Shown in pieces: positions 6,766 through 15,214 of a stretch of DNA of 52,517 nucleotides. The notes beneath the pieces were generated by a model. It saw nothing but the letters and a program-made list of their open reading frames with translations, did not search any database and was not told where the DNA came from. The translations under genes were made by a program, and so were the position numbers. Source of the stretch: Paracoccus nototheniae (GTDB lineage: Bacteria; Pseudomonadota; Alphaproteobacteria; Rhodobacterales; Rhodobacteraceae); assembly GCF_004335005.1 (NCBI RefSeq), contig NZ_RQRT01000024.1:1-52517 (forward strand), read 5' to 3'. How positions within the stretch are numbered: the first letter of the stretch is position 1; each line of letters begins with the position of its first letter.

Positions 6766-8031
6766 ATGATCGCGGTCTTGTCGAGTGTCTGGACGCTGCT
6801 TCTGGGGATCGTGCTGATCATGCTGGGAAACGGCATGCATTTCACCCTGATCGGCCTGCGGGGCGGCATCGAGGGGTTTTCTGCGGTCGAGCTGTCCATT
6901 GTCACCTCGGGCTATTTCATGGGCTTCTTGTCGGGTGCGCGCGTCACGCCTGTCATGATCCGTCGCGTCGGCCATGTGCGCGTCTTCGCGGCGCTTGGCA
7001 GCCTGATGTCGGCAGCGCTGATCGCCTTCCCGCTGCTGACCGAGCCCTGGGCCTGGACCCTGTTGCGCCTGCTGGTCGGGTTTTGCATGTCGGGCGTCTA
7101 TGTCGCCGCCGAAAGCTGGCTGAACGCAGCCTCGACCAACCAGACGCGGGGAAAGGTTCTGTCGGCCTATATGATCGCGCAGACGCTTGGCATCATCGGG
7201 GCGCAGGGGCTGCTGACCCTGGGGGATGCGGGAACGTCGGTGCTGTTCATCGGCGCCTCGATTCTGGTGTCCGTCTCGTTCGCGCCGATCCTTCTGTCTG
7301 TGACACCGGCCCCCGCAACCGATGTCGCGAGGCCCATGTCGCTGCGCGCGCTGTTCAAAGCCTCGCCGCTTGGCACTGTGGGGATATTCCTGCTGGGCAG
7401 CGTCTATGCGACCCAATCCGGCATGGCCGCAGTCTTCGGCACGAAAATAGGCATGACCGCCAGCCAGATCGCGCTGTTCGTCGCCTTGTTGTTCGCGGGT
7501 GCGCTGGTCCTGCAATATCCCATCGGTTGGCTGTCGGACCGGATGGACAGACGCAGACTGATCTTCAGCGCGGCCGTTCTGGGAACGGCCTGCTGCGCGG
7601 CGGGCTGGTTCACCGCAGGTGCCCTGGGGCCGATGCTGGCGGCAGCCTTCTTTGCCGGAGGCGTCACCACGCCGCTTTATGCGCTGTTTCTGGCCTATAC
7701 CAATGACTCTTTGCCGTCCGAGGAGATGGCCGCAGCCTCAGGCGGGCTGGTCTTTACCTTTGGACTGGGCGCGATTGCAGGGCCGATGGTGACAGGCTGG
7801 GCCATGCAAGGCTTTGGGCCGTTCGCCTTCTGGCTGGTTCTGGGGGCGACTTTTGCCGCGATCGCCGTCTATGCGCTGTACCGCATGACGCAGACCACGA
7901 CCCTGCCTGCCGATCAGACCGACAGCTATCTGGGTATCTTGCCGACCACCTCGCCTGTGGCAGTCGAAGCTGCCGGGATTTGGGCCGCCGAACAGGCTGT
8001 CATGGAACGGGACGACGGTCCGTCCGTGTGA
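6766..8031 (+). CDS. Major facilitator superfamily permease (YcaD-like)
   Basis: A 421-residue inner-membrane transporter with about 12 hydrophobic segments in two halves separated by a polar stretch near residues 185-205. The loop SDRMDRRRLI (about residue 260) is the second-half MFS loop motif, and YVAAESWLNAAS is typical of the YcaD/MFS_1 sugar-phosphate-like branch. The start is supported by AAAGGG about 7 bases upstream. The cytoplasmic tail of about 45 residues is unusually polar. Substrate cannot be read from sequence. It is not in an operon; it stops 2 bases before the diverged repeat copy B. Confidence 0.85.
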   Translation: MIAVLSSVWTLLLGIVLIMLGNGMHFTLIGLRGGIEGFSAVELSIVTSGYFMGFLSGARVTPVMIRRVGHVRVFAALGSLMSAALIAFPLLTEPWAWTLLRLLVGFCMSGVYVAAESWLNAASTNQTRGKVLSAYMIAQTLGIIGAQGLLTLGDAGTSVLFIGASILVSVSFAPILLSVTPAPATDVARPMSLRALFKASPLGTVGIFLLGSVYATQSGMAAVFGTKIGMTASQIALFVALLFAGALVLQYPIGWLSDRMDRRRLIFSAAVLGTACCAAGWFTAGALGPMLAAAFFAGGVTTPLYALFLAYTNDSLPSEEMAAASGGLVFTFGLGAIAGPMVTGWAMQGFGPFAFWLVLGATFAAIAVYALYRMTQTTTLPADQTDSYLGILPTTSPVAVEAAGIWAAEQAVMERDDGPSV

Positions 8032-8032
8032 T

Positions 8033-8380
8033 TGTTCATTCTGGCTGACCAAAGCGCAGATGGCGCGCCTTTGATTCTTCTTCTGCAAGCGCCATGGCGG
8101 CCCGCGTCTTGGCGATCCGAGAGTATTCGGCCGGATCATCTTGACCAATCGCAATGTTCTGCAGGGGTGCGATGCGCCCACGGAGTTTGGACCGGCCAGA
8201 ACCCTCCACAGTCGCTGGAACGGGTCCGGTGATCCCGGCGTCGTCGCCCGGATCATGGTGGGCCTGAAAGCCCGGCCCCCCTGTCGCCACGCCCGACGGC
8301 AGGGGGGGGGGGCGGAGACTCCCCGCTCCGCGATCGCCTTGGCCGCCACGGTCCAGCTGTGATCAGGACCGAGGCTTGAT
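8033..8380 (-). pseudogene. Remnant coding sequence with repeat copy B and an 11-G tract
   Basis: The minus strand from about 8365 reads DHSWTVAAKAIAERGVSAPP, meets a run of eleven C (11 G at 8302-8312 on the plus strand), and only after a one-base shift continues as SGVATGGPGFQAHHDPGDD to the end ARHLRFGQPE with a stop at 8036. No start codon in frame was found upstream because a TGA precedes the first segment. The 3' 80 bases are the same family as 5031-5110. I do not recognise the protein. It may be a decayed gene, or less likely a gene switched by slippage in the G tract. Confidence 0.45.
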
Positions 8381-8390
8381 CATAAGAACC

Positions 8391-9494
8391 TTAGACCAGA
8401 TGTCGTCCGTGCTGGGCATGCCGCGAGGCCAGCTTGCGGGCCATCTTTCCGGATGTCAGAAGACGAGCGCTTTCCGGTGAATAGTCCCTGTCCCGCAATT
8501 CTGGGAAGATCTCGTAGATTTCTTCCAGAGCCGCAGGACCGACCGACTTGATGGCCTCGGGTCCGGTAAACAGCGACTCCGTCTCTGCACCATTTGCGAA
8601 AACGATCTCGTGCTTGTCGAACAGGATGTGAAAATACTCCACCCCCTCTGCCTTGTCGCAGTAATCGATGCCTTCAAGGCGAAGAAGCTGCTTGGCGGCA
8701 ACGAGAACCTCCATGGCATCAAACATCTTCAAGGCGATCTTCGACCTGACCAGCACGCGGTGCTGGGGCGAGACGACCAGATCGGTCGAGGGCGTGCAGC
8801 TGCCGAGTGCGCCCGCCCTGATCCTGATCGGACGCAGATTATCGCGCTGTTCGATTTCGGCCGCGGATATCGCACGAGAGCCGATCCATCGGATTGCCTG
8901 CAATCCGTGGTCCTTTGTGTCAATCAGATCGCCTGGCTGAAGCTGTTCGATGGCGCGCAGGCCCAAGGCCGTGCTGATCAGCGTTCCACGACTGAAACAG
9001 ATCGGAGCGGGGGGCACAGCCTGAAAGTCATAACCGACGGCCTTGATGTCATAGGTGACCGTTTCATCGCCCAGAACGGGCGGGATATTGTCAGGGTAAA
9101 AGAAATATCGCTGATCGTTGACGTCGGTGGCCAGAATCACGTTGCGCGGGGTGCCAAGCGTGCCGGTGACAGTCCCGCTTCCAACCACCGTGAAAGGGCC
9201 GAGTTCTGTCGGATTGCCATCGACTTCACCGGTGGCGGTGTACGTAACGGTGTTGACCCTGACAAAGGTTTCGCCAACCCTGAGTCTTTCATCAACCCTG
9301 ATCTGGCCGTCGTCACCGGCAGTGTTCCGGATCGAATAGGACCGGGTCTGAGTGGAGACGGGAAGGGCGGGAATTGGTCCGGATGTTTGCACGGGACCAA
9401 GGTCCGAGACCGAAAGCGGCCTGGGCCCGACGCCCAACGCGACGTCAACAGAAACCGTAGTGAAGGCGACCTGTGGGTCTAGGACTAGCGCCAT
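8391..9494 (-). CDS. Hint-domain (hedgehog/intein-type) protein
   Basis: About 367 residues from the ATG at 9494. The carboxy half is a Hint_2-type domain as found in many Rhodobacteraceae surface proteins: the block CFSRGTLIST with the splicing/cleavage cysteine, then LQPGDLIDTKDHG, IRWIG, and the second block STDLVVSPQHRVLV followed by EYFHILFDKHEIV. The amino half (about 165 residues) is rich in Thr/Val beta-strand-like sequence and resembles the extracellular part of such proteins. I chose 9494 because GGAG lies 8 bases upstream; an ATG at 9590 would add 32 residues but lacks a good ribosome site. Self-processing and secretion are inferred from the domain. It stands alone between remnant DNA and an intergenic stretch. 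Confidence 0.8.
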   Translation of the reverse strand: MALVLDPQVAFTTVSVDVALGVGPRPLSVSDLGPVQTSGPIPALPVSTQTRSYSIRNTAGDDGQIRVDERLRVGETFVRVNTVTYTATGEVDGNPTELGPFTVVGSGTVTGTLGTPRNVILATDVNDQRYFFYPDNIPPVLGDETVTYDIKAVGYDFQAVPPAPICFSRGTLISTALGLRAIEQLQPGDLIDTKDHGLQAIRWIGSRAISAAEIEQRDNLRPIRIRAGALGSCTPSTDLVVSPQHRVLVRSKIALKMFDAMEVLVAAKQLLRLEGIDYCDKAEGVEYFHILFDKHEIVFANGAETESLFTGPEAIKSVGPAALEEIYEIFPELRDRDYSPESARLLTSGKMARKLASRHAQHGRHLV

Positions 9495-9999
9495 ATCGCA
9501 CACTCCATGAGGTGAAAAATCATCACCAGGCACCGGTGTTACCGGGACAGGGTGGCTTTCCCGATAATCGGGGCCGAGCAGCAGGTTCATGTCCCGGCTG
9601 ACGCATCCATTGCGGATGCAGACCGCCGGGCGGTGGTTTCAGGGCGTGCGTCGACAGTTTTTAAACTGAACTGACCGTTAAGCGTTATCAGCGAGGGTAA
9701 TTGAAGAGCAAGGATCAATTTAGGGTTGTTGCATCGGCATGCGCTGGCTTGCTCAAAAGGCGGGACATCAGGCATGCTGGCGGACTGGGATGGACGGGAT
9801 GACGCCGTTCGCGCTGCAGCGGCCACCGGCACGCTTGCGCTTGTCCAAGACCCTCGCTGATCGACCAATGTTCTGGTTGGTCTGTATCTGATGGGCCTGC
9901 CTTAGCAAAGATCAAGACCCGTTCACAGGAACATTGCGCCGGGCGTCAGCCTTCCATGAGGTCTTCGGAGGAGGAGACAGAGAATCATGGGAGATGACA
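9495..9999. other. Intergenic stretch, no supported gene
   Basis: About 500 bases without a convincing gene. A palindrome GACCAA-N8-TTGGTC lies at 9863-9882 and could be an operator or a weak hairpin. Short plus-strand frames (for example one reading LADWDGRDDAVRAAAATGTL near 9780) have no ribosome site and end early; they may be debris. Confidence 0.4.
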
Positions 10000-10545
10000 A
10001 TGAAACGTTCAATCACATGGCTGACGGGTTGCGCCGTCTTCGCCTTTGCCGGGATCGCGCAGGCTGACTGCGCCGAAGATCTGGCACGCCTGACCGGGGA
10101 TGCCGGAATGGCAACCGAGGCCAGCACCACCGCCGCGCCCGAGGCGGGGACGACCGAAGGCATCGCAAAGGACGGATCACTGGCCCCGCTGGAGACACCG
10201 GACGCAGACCCGGCGGCGACCGCAGCTGCTGCCGGTGAAGCATCTGCAGAGGGCACTGCTGAAAGCACAAATGGTTCAGCGGCAGCCGCTGCGGACGGCG
10301 ACATCGCCAAGGACGGCTCGTTAGCGCCGCTTGAACAGACGGACGCAGAGCCGGGAACCGAGGTGGCCATGTCGGGACAGGACGTCCAGGCGCAGCAAGA
10401 AGGCGAGCCGACCGCTTCCGAGCGGGCCGAAGCCGCCACCCCGGAGGGCGATCGCGACGGTCTTGTCGAGGAGGCTCGGACCGCGCTGGCTGCGGGCGAC
10501 GAGGAGGCCTGCCTTGCCGCGATCGAGAAGATTGAAGCACAGTGA
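10000..10545 (+). CDS. Small secreted acidic protein with two IAKDGSLAPLE repeats
   Basis: A 181-residue protein. The ATG at 10000 is preceded by GGGAG at a 6-base spacing and starts a clear Sec signal peptide (MKRSITWLTG, hydrophobic core, cleavage after AQA). The mature part starts DCAEDLARLTGD, then is low-complexity Ala/Glu/Thr-rich, with the 11-residue unit IAKDGSLAPLE present twice about 60 residues apart. The end (EEARTALAAGDEEACLAAIE) looks helical and holds a second Cys, so a disulfide with the first Cys is possible. Short repeats of this kind occur in small secreted proteins of Rhodobacteraceae, but I know of no function. Confidence 0.75.
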   Translation: MKRSITWLTGCAVFAFAGIAQADCAEDLARLTGDAGMATEASTTAAPEAGTTEGIAKDGSLAPLETPDADPAATAAAAGEASAEGTAESTNGSAAAAADGDIAKDGSLAPLEQTDAEPGTEVAMSGQDVQAQQEGEPTASERAEAATPEGDRDGLVEEARTALAAGDEEACLAAIEKIEAQ

Positions 10546-10567
10546 AGGTTGAAGCACTGTGAAGATC

Positions 10568-10593
10568 ACACGCGCCCTGCAAGGGGCGCGTGT
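10568..10593 (+). terminator. GC-rich hairpin after the secreted repeat protein
   Basis: Perfect 10-bp stem ACACGCGCCC/GGGCGCGTGT with a 6-base loop, 23 bases after the stop codon at 10545. There is no T run, so it may be a weak terminator or an mRNA-protecting hairpin. Confidence 0.55.
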
Positions 10594-10784
10594 CACAGGC
10601 CGTCCAAAGGGGGTTGCCGGTCGAAGTTGCCAGGAAATCCGGCCGCCCGGTACTGGTTCAGAGGCCAAAACCCAAGCTCTTGACATCCATGAAGCGCGGG
10701 GCAGGGCTGTTTTCAGGGCAACGCCTTGGTCCTGTTTGATGATATCGGGTGCCGCTTCGTTCCCCGGCCCCTGATGAGGGTTGC

Positions 10785-10813
10785 GCCCGCCGTCCGATTT
10801 AGGCGGGCTTTTT
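10785..10813 (+). terminator. Rho-independent terminator without an obvious upstream gene
   Basis: Stem GCCCGCC (10785-10791) / GGCGGGC (10802-10808) with a 10-base loop followed by TTTTT. It lies 240 bases past the nearest plus-strand gene, which already has a hairpin, so it may end an unannotated short transcript. Confidence 0.7.
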
Positions 10814-11036
10814 CACATGACCGGTGCCGGTCCCGGCGCATTCTTCATGTGCCCCATGTTTCCCGCCAGATCAGCCTGTTCGGGCGATGCGACAGGGGCC
10901 AAGGCCAAAGGCCGAGGCAGTGGGGCCACGGACGCCCGCCAAAGCGCGTCACGCGGGCCATGGCGCCGAACGCGAACTTGCAACGCGGCGGGCGGTGGGC
11001 CACATAAGCGGCAGCAACCAACAAGGGCTTTCCGCC

Positions 11037-12248
11037 ATGCGCATTCCCGTTCGCAAGCAGATCATGTGGTGGGGCATCGCGGCCTTTGTGCTGGCGCTGA
11101 CGCTGTGGCTGCTGGGGCAGGCGGTGCTGCCGTTCATTCTGGGCGCGGGCATCGCCTATCTGCTGGACCCGGTGGCCGACCGGCTGGAACGGGCGGGCCT
11201 GTCGCGGACGCTGGCGGTGGTGGGGATCACCGCAGCGGTGATTCTGGCCTTTGTGACCGTGATGCTGCTGGTCGTGCCGATCCTGCTGCGTCAGGCGACT
11301 GCGCTGATCCAGACCGCACCGGAAATGCTGGAACAGGCGCGCGGCTTTCTGGATGCGCGCTTTCCCGACCTGATCCCGCAGGGCGCCGGGTTGCAGCAGA
11401 CGCTGACCGACCTGCAGGCCGCTATCGGCGAACAGGCAGGTTCGCTGGCCTCGACGGTGCTGGGGTCGGTGACCGGGGCGCTTGGCAGCATCGCGCTGTT
11501 GGTCATCGTGCCGGTGGTGGCGTTCTATCTGCTGCTGGACTGGGACCACATGGTCGAGGCGGTCGACCGCTATCTGCCGCGCGAACATGCGCCCACGATC
11601 CGCCAGCTGGCATCCGAGATCGACGACGCCCTGTCGGGATTTCTTCGCGGGCAGGCGGTGGTGATCGCGATTCTGGGGACGTGGTATGCCTTTGGTCTGA
11701 TGCTGGTGGGTCTGCCCTTTGGCTTTTTCATCGGCATCATGGCGGCAGTGCTGTCCTTTATCCCCTATGTCGGCGTGCTGATCGGCGGAGCCACGGCCGT
11801 CGGCGTGGCACTGTTCAGCTTTTGGGGCGATCCGGTCTGGATCGGCGCGGTCATGGCGATTTTTGCCATCGGCCAGATCGTCGAGGGGAATTATCTGCAG
11901 CCCAAGATCGTCGGCGGCCATGTCGGCCTGCATCCGGTCTGGCTGTTGCTGGCGCTGTCGGTCTTTGGCGCGCTGTTCGGCTTTGTCGGGCTGGTTCTGG
12001 CCGTGCCGATGGCGGCAGCGCTTGGGGTGCTGGCGCGGTTTCTGATCGCGCGATACCGCGAAAGCTCGCTATTCACCGGGCAGTTGGCACCGGACGAGCC
12101 GTCCCAGCCCATTCTGGTCGAGATGGTGCCCACCGGCACCGTCGCGGATCGTCTGCGGGCCGCCCGGCTGGCCGCCGACCGGGCGCGCAGCCAGCAGCAG
12201 ATCACCGCGATGCAGGAAGACCTGTCGCGTCGCGATGCGGATAAATAA
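11037..12248 (+). CDS. AI-2E/PerM-family membrane permease
   Basis: A 403-residue polytopic inner-membrane protein of the AI-2E transporter/PerM family. An amino-terminal pair of hydrophobic segments (residues 9-45) and a further segment near 65-85 precede an amphipathic region (about residues 85-210). Several more membrane segments follow, with the conserved glycine-rich motif around SFIPYVGVLIGG. The family includes the TqsA exporter and proteins of unknown substrate; direction and cargo cannot be told from sequence. MRIPVRKQ at 11037 is preferred as start, with AAGGG about 10 bases upstream. It is 12 bases before hda and likely co-transcribed with hda-ppk-ppx. Confidence 0.88.
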   Translation: MRIPVRKQIMWWGIAAFVLALTLWLLGQAVLPFILGAGIAYLLDPVADRLERAGLSRTLAVVGITAAVILAFVTVMLLVVPILLRQATALIQTAPEMLEQARGFLDARFPDLIPQGAGLQQTLTDLQAAIGEQAGSLASTVLGSVTGALGSIALLVIVPVVAFYLLLDWDHMVEAVDRYLPREHAPTIRQLASEIDDALSGFLRGQAVVIAILGTWYAFGLMLVGLPFGFFIGIMAAVLSFIPYVGVLIGGATAVGVALFSFWGDPVWIGAVMAIFAIGQIVEGNYLQPKIVGGHVGLHPVWLLLALSVFGALFGFVGLVLAVPMAAALGVLARFLIARYRESSLFTGQLAPDEPSQPILVEMVPTGTVADRLRAARLAADRARSQQQITAMQEDLSRRDADK

Positions 12249-12260
12249 GGGGGCGCGCGC

Positions 12261-12965
12261 GTGACCCGCTTTCCCCTGTCCCGGCAGCTGACGCTGGATC
12301 TGACCACGCCGCCCGCCCATGCGCGGGCCGATTTCCTGCCTGCGCCCGCCAATCACGCCGCCCTGCAGGCGCTGGAACGTCCGCAGGACTGGCCGCAGGG
12401 GCGCATGCTGCTGATCGGGCCGGAAGGGTCGGGCAAAACGCATCTGGCGGCCTTCTGGGCGGCCGAGAACGGCGCACGCCGCATCTCGGCCAGCGCGCTG
12501 CGCCCCGACGGCGCCGATCTGCTGGCCGCCGAGGGCGGTGCGGTGGTGGTCGAGGATGCCGATCACGCGGGCTTTGCGGCGGGGTCCGAACAGGCGCTGT
12601 TCCACCTGTGGAACCTGTGCGGGCCGCGCGAATGCCTGTTGCTGCTGACCGCCCGGACGCCGCCGCGCGATTGGGGGCTGGTGCTGCCCGATCTGCGCTC
12701 GCGGATGGATGCGATGCCGCAGGTCCGCCTTGGCTCCCCGGACGAGGCGCTGCTGGCCGCCGTGCTGGTCAAGCTGTTCTCGGATCGTCAGCTGGCCGTG
12801 CCTGCGGGGCTGATCGACTGGCTGGTGCTGCATATGGATCGCGATCTGGGTCTGGCGCGGCGTCTGGTCGCCGCGATGGACCATGCCGCGATGGCCGCCC
12901 AAGGCCCCGTCACCCGCCGCATCGCCGCCGACCTGCTGGACAAGCTGACCGAGGCTGACGCATGA
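12261..12965 (+). CDS. hda: Hda-type DnaA regulatory protein
   Basis: A 234-residue DnaA-like AAA+ protein without a DNA-binding domain IV. Hda bound to the sliding clamp stimulates ATP hydrolysis by DnaA after initiation. The clamp-binding motif QLTLDL is at residues 9-14, and the P-loop GPEGSGKT is at 53-60. The acidic Walker B segment VVVEDADH follows near residue 95, and a box VII-like region LPDLRSRMDAM lies near 150. In alphaproteobacteria (HdaA) the protein is typically this length. It sits directly after the permease and 22 bases before ppk, a conserved order in Rhodobacteraceae. Confidence 0.9.
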   Translation: MTRFPLSRQLTLDLTTPPAHARADFLPAPANHAALQALERPQDWPQGRMLLIGPEGSGKTHLAAFWAAENGARRISASALRPDGADLLAAEGGAVVVEDADHAGFAAGSEQALFHLWNLCGPRECLLLLTARTPPRDWGLVLPDLRSRMDAMPQVRLGSPDEALLAAVLVKLFSDRQLAVPAGLIDWLVLHMDRDLGLARRLVAAMDHAAMAAQGPVTRRIAADLLDKLTEADA

Positions 12966-12987
12966 TTTGCGCGTTCCCTGACCCCGG

Positions 12988-15159
12988 ATGCCCATGACCC
13001 AGGCCGATTTCCTGCGCACGCCCTTTCCCGAACCCAAGGATCTGCCCGGCGGCACGCCCGAAGGCCCGGCCCGGTTCTTCAATCGCGAACTCAGCTGGTT
13101 GTCCTTCAACTGGCGGGTCTTGGACGAGGCGCGCAACCCCCGCGTGCCGCTGTTGGAGCGGCTGCGTTTCGTGTCGATCAGCGCGACGAACTTGGACGAA
13201 TTCTACAGCGTCCGCGTGGCGGGCCTGCGCGAATTGCTGCGCGAGGGCAGCACGACCCCTTCGGATGACGGGCTGACGCCTGCCGAACAGCTGTCGCTGA
13301 TCAATGCCGATGCGCGCCGCCTGATGGGTGCGCAGCAAGGGGTGTGGAACGCGCTGCGCCGCGACATGGAACAGGCGGGCATCGTCATTCTGTCCCGCCA
13401 GCGCCTGACCCGCGCGGAAGAGGAATTTCTGAACGATTATTTTCAGAACCGGGTCTTTCCGGTCCTGTCGCCCTTGGCCATCGATCCGGCGCATCCCTTC
13501 CCCTTCATCCCCAATCTGGGCTTTTCGCTGGCGCTGGAACTGGCGCGCGAAACCGATGGGCGCCAGATGCAGGCGCTGCTGCCGATCCCGGCGCAGCTGC
13601 CGCGTTTCGTGCCTCTGCCCGGCGCGCAGCGCTTTTTGCGGCTGGAGGATCTGCTGCTGATGCATCTGTCCAGCCTGTTCCCGGGCTATCGCGATGTCGG
13701 TCATTGCAGCTTTCGGGTGCTGCGCGACAGCGATCTGGAGGTCGAGGAAGAGGCCGAGGATCTGGTCCGCGAATTCGAGACCGCCCTGAAACGCCGCCGT
13801 CGCGGCAGCGTCATCCGGCTGAAGATCACCGCAGGCGCCCCCGACCGCCTGCGCCGCCTGATCATGGAAGAGCTGGAGGTCAGCCCCGACGAGGTGATCG
13901 AGGTCGAGGGTCTGCTGGGCATGGCCGATCTGGCCGAACTGGTTCTGGACAGCCGCCGCGATCTGTTATGGCCCGCCTTCGTGCCGCGTGTGCCCGAACG
14001 CATTCAGGACCATGACGGGGACATGTTCTCTGCCATCCGGCAAAAGGACATGCTGCTGCATCACCCCTATGAGACCTTCGACATGGTCGTGCGCTATCTG
14101 GCGCAGGCGGCGCGCGATCCCGACGTGCTGGCGATCAAGCAGACGCTTTACCGAACCAGCCGCGACAGCCCCATCGTGGACGCGCTGTGCGAGGCCGCCG
14201 AGGCGGGCAAGTCGGTCACCGCGCTGGTCGAACTGAAGGCCCGCTTTGACGAGGCCGCCAATATCCGCCAGTCGCGCCGTCTGGAACGGGCGGGCGCCCA
14301 TGTCGTCTATGGCTTCGTGAACTACAAGACCCATGCCAAGATCAGCACCATCGTGCGCCGCGAGGGCGAGGGGCTGGTCACCTATACCCATTACGGCACC
14401 GGCAATTACCACCCGATCACCGCGCGCATCTATACCGACCTGTCGCTGTTCACCTGCAACCCGGCGCTTGGCCGCGATGCGACCAAGGTGTTCAACTATC
14501 TCTCGGGTTATGTGCAGCCTGCGGGTCTGGAAAACCTGTCGATCTCTCCCATCGATCTCAAGGCGCGGTTGCTGGATCTGATCGGACGAGAGGCGGAATA
14601 TGCCCGGCAGGGCCGTCCCGGCGCGATCTGGGCCAAGATGAATTCGCTGATCGAAAAGGACGTGATCGAGGCCTTGTATGCGGCCAGCGCCGCAGGCGTC
14701 CGCATCAGCCTGATCATTCGGGGCATCTGCGGAATCCGACCCGGCATCAAGGGCTTGTCGGAAAATATTCGCGTCAAGTCGATCGTCGGACGCTATCTGG
14801 AACACAGCCGGATCGTCTGTTTCGGATCGGGCCACGGCCTGCCCTCGGCCAAGGCGCGGGTGTTCATCAGTTCCGCAGACTGGATGGACCGCAACCTGAA
14901 CCGGCGCGTCGAAACGCTGGTCGAATGCGTCAATGACACGGTCAAGGCGCAGATCGTCAATCAGGTCATGGCCGCGAATATGGCCGACGAGGCGCAAAGC
15001 TGGCTGTTGCAGCCGGACGGGCGCTTTTTGCGTTATCTTCCCGAAGGACGGGACGATCTGTTTAATTGCCATCGCTTTTTCATGGAAAATCCCTCTTTGT
15101 CGGGGCGGGGGACGGCGGGCGCGCGCGATGTGCCGGCGCTGACCCATTCGGCGGATTGA
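12988..15159 (+). CDS. ppk1: Polyphosphate kinase 1
   Basis: A 723-residue enzyme that reversibly makes inorganic polyphosphate from ATP. The four-domain PPK1 layout is visible. The amino-terminal domain has [19 protein letters not shown] and [14 protein letters not shown], and the head domain follows. The catalytic part has [16 protein letters not shown], the autophosphorylated histidine motif THAKISTI (about residue 450) and TGNYHPITA. The final domain has [14 protein letters not shown]. Start at 12988, or two codons later at 12994. It is 22 bases after hda and 55 before ppx, so synthesis and breakdown of polyphosphate are linked. Confidence 0.97.
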   Translation: MPMTQADFLRTPFPEPKDLPGGTPEGPARFFNRELSWLSFNWRVLDEARNPRVPLLERLRFVSISATNLDEFYSVRVAGLRELLREGSTTPSDDGLTPAEQLSLINADARRLMGAQQGVWNALRRDMEQAGIVILSRQRLTRAEEEFLNDYFQNRVFPVLSPLAIDPAHPFPFIPNLGFSLALELARETDGRQMQALLPIPAQLPRFVPLPGAQRFLRLEDLLLMHLSSLFPGYRDVGHCSFRVLRDSDLEVEEEAEDLVREFETALKRRRRGSVIRLKITAGAPDRLRRLIMEELEVSPDEVIEVEGLLGMADLAELVLDSRRDLLWPAFVPRVPERIQDHDGDMFSAIRQKDMLLHHPYETFDMVVRYLAQAARDPDVLAIKQTLYRTSRDSPIVDALCEAAEAGKSVTALVELKARFDEAANIRQSRRLERAGAHVVYGFVNYKTHAKISTIVRREGEGLVTYTHYGTGNYHPITARIYTDLSLFTCNPALGRDATKVFNYLSGYVQPAGLENLSISPIDLKARLLDLIGREAEYARQGRPGAIWAKMNSLIEKDVIEALYAASAAGVRISLIIRGICGIRPGIKGLSENIRVKSIVGRYLEHSRIVCFGSGHGLPSAKARVFISSADWMDRNLNRRVETLVECVNDTVKAQIVNQVMAANMADEAQSWLLQPDGRFLRYLPEGRDDLFNCHRFFMENPSLSGRGTAGARDVPALTHSAD

Positions 15160-15214
15160 CGATTGGTCCCCAAGGGGGCCATCAACGCAACGACTTAAGG
15201 CAAGGGACAGCAAG

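Noticed and set aside
6216..7706. 496-codon plus-strand frame across the carbonic anhydrase-MFS spacer
   Set aside because: Runs out of frame into the clear MFS gene; composition typical of a shadow.
10781..12244. 487-codon frame overlapping the PerM-type permease
   Set aside because: Out-of-frame Gly/Arg-rich shadow of the permease gene.
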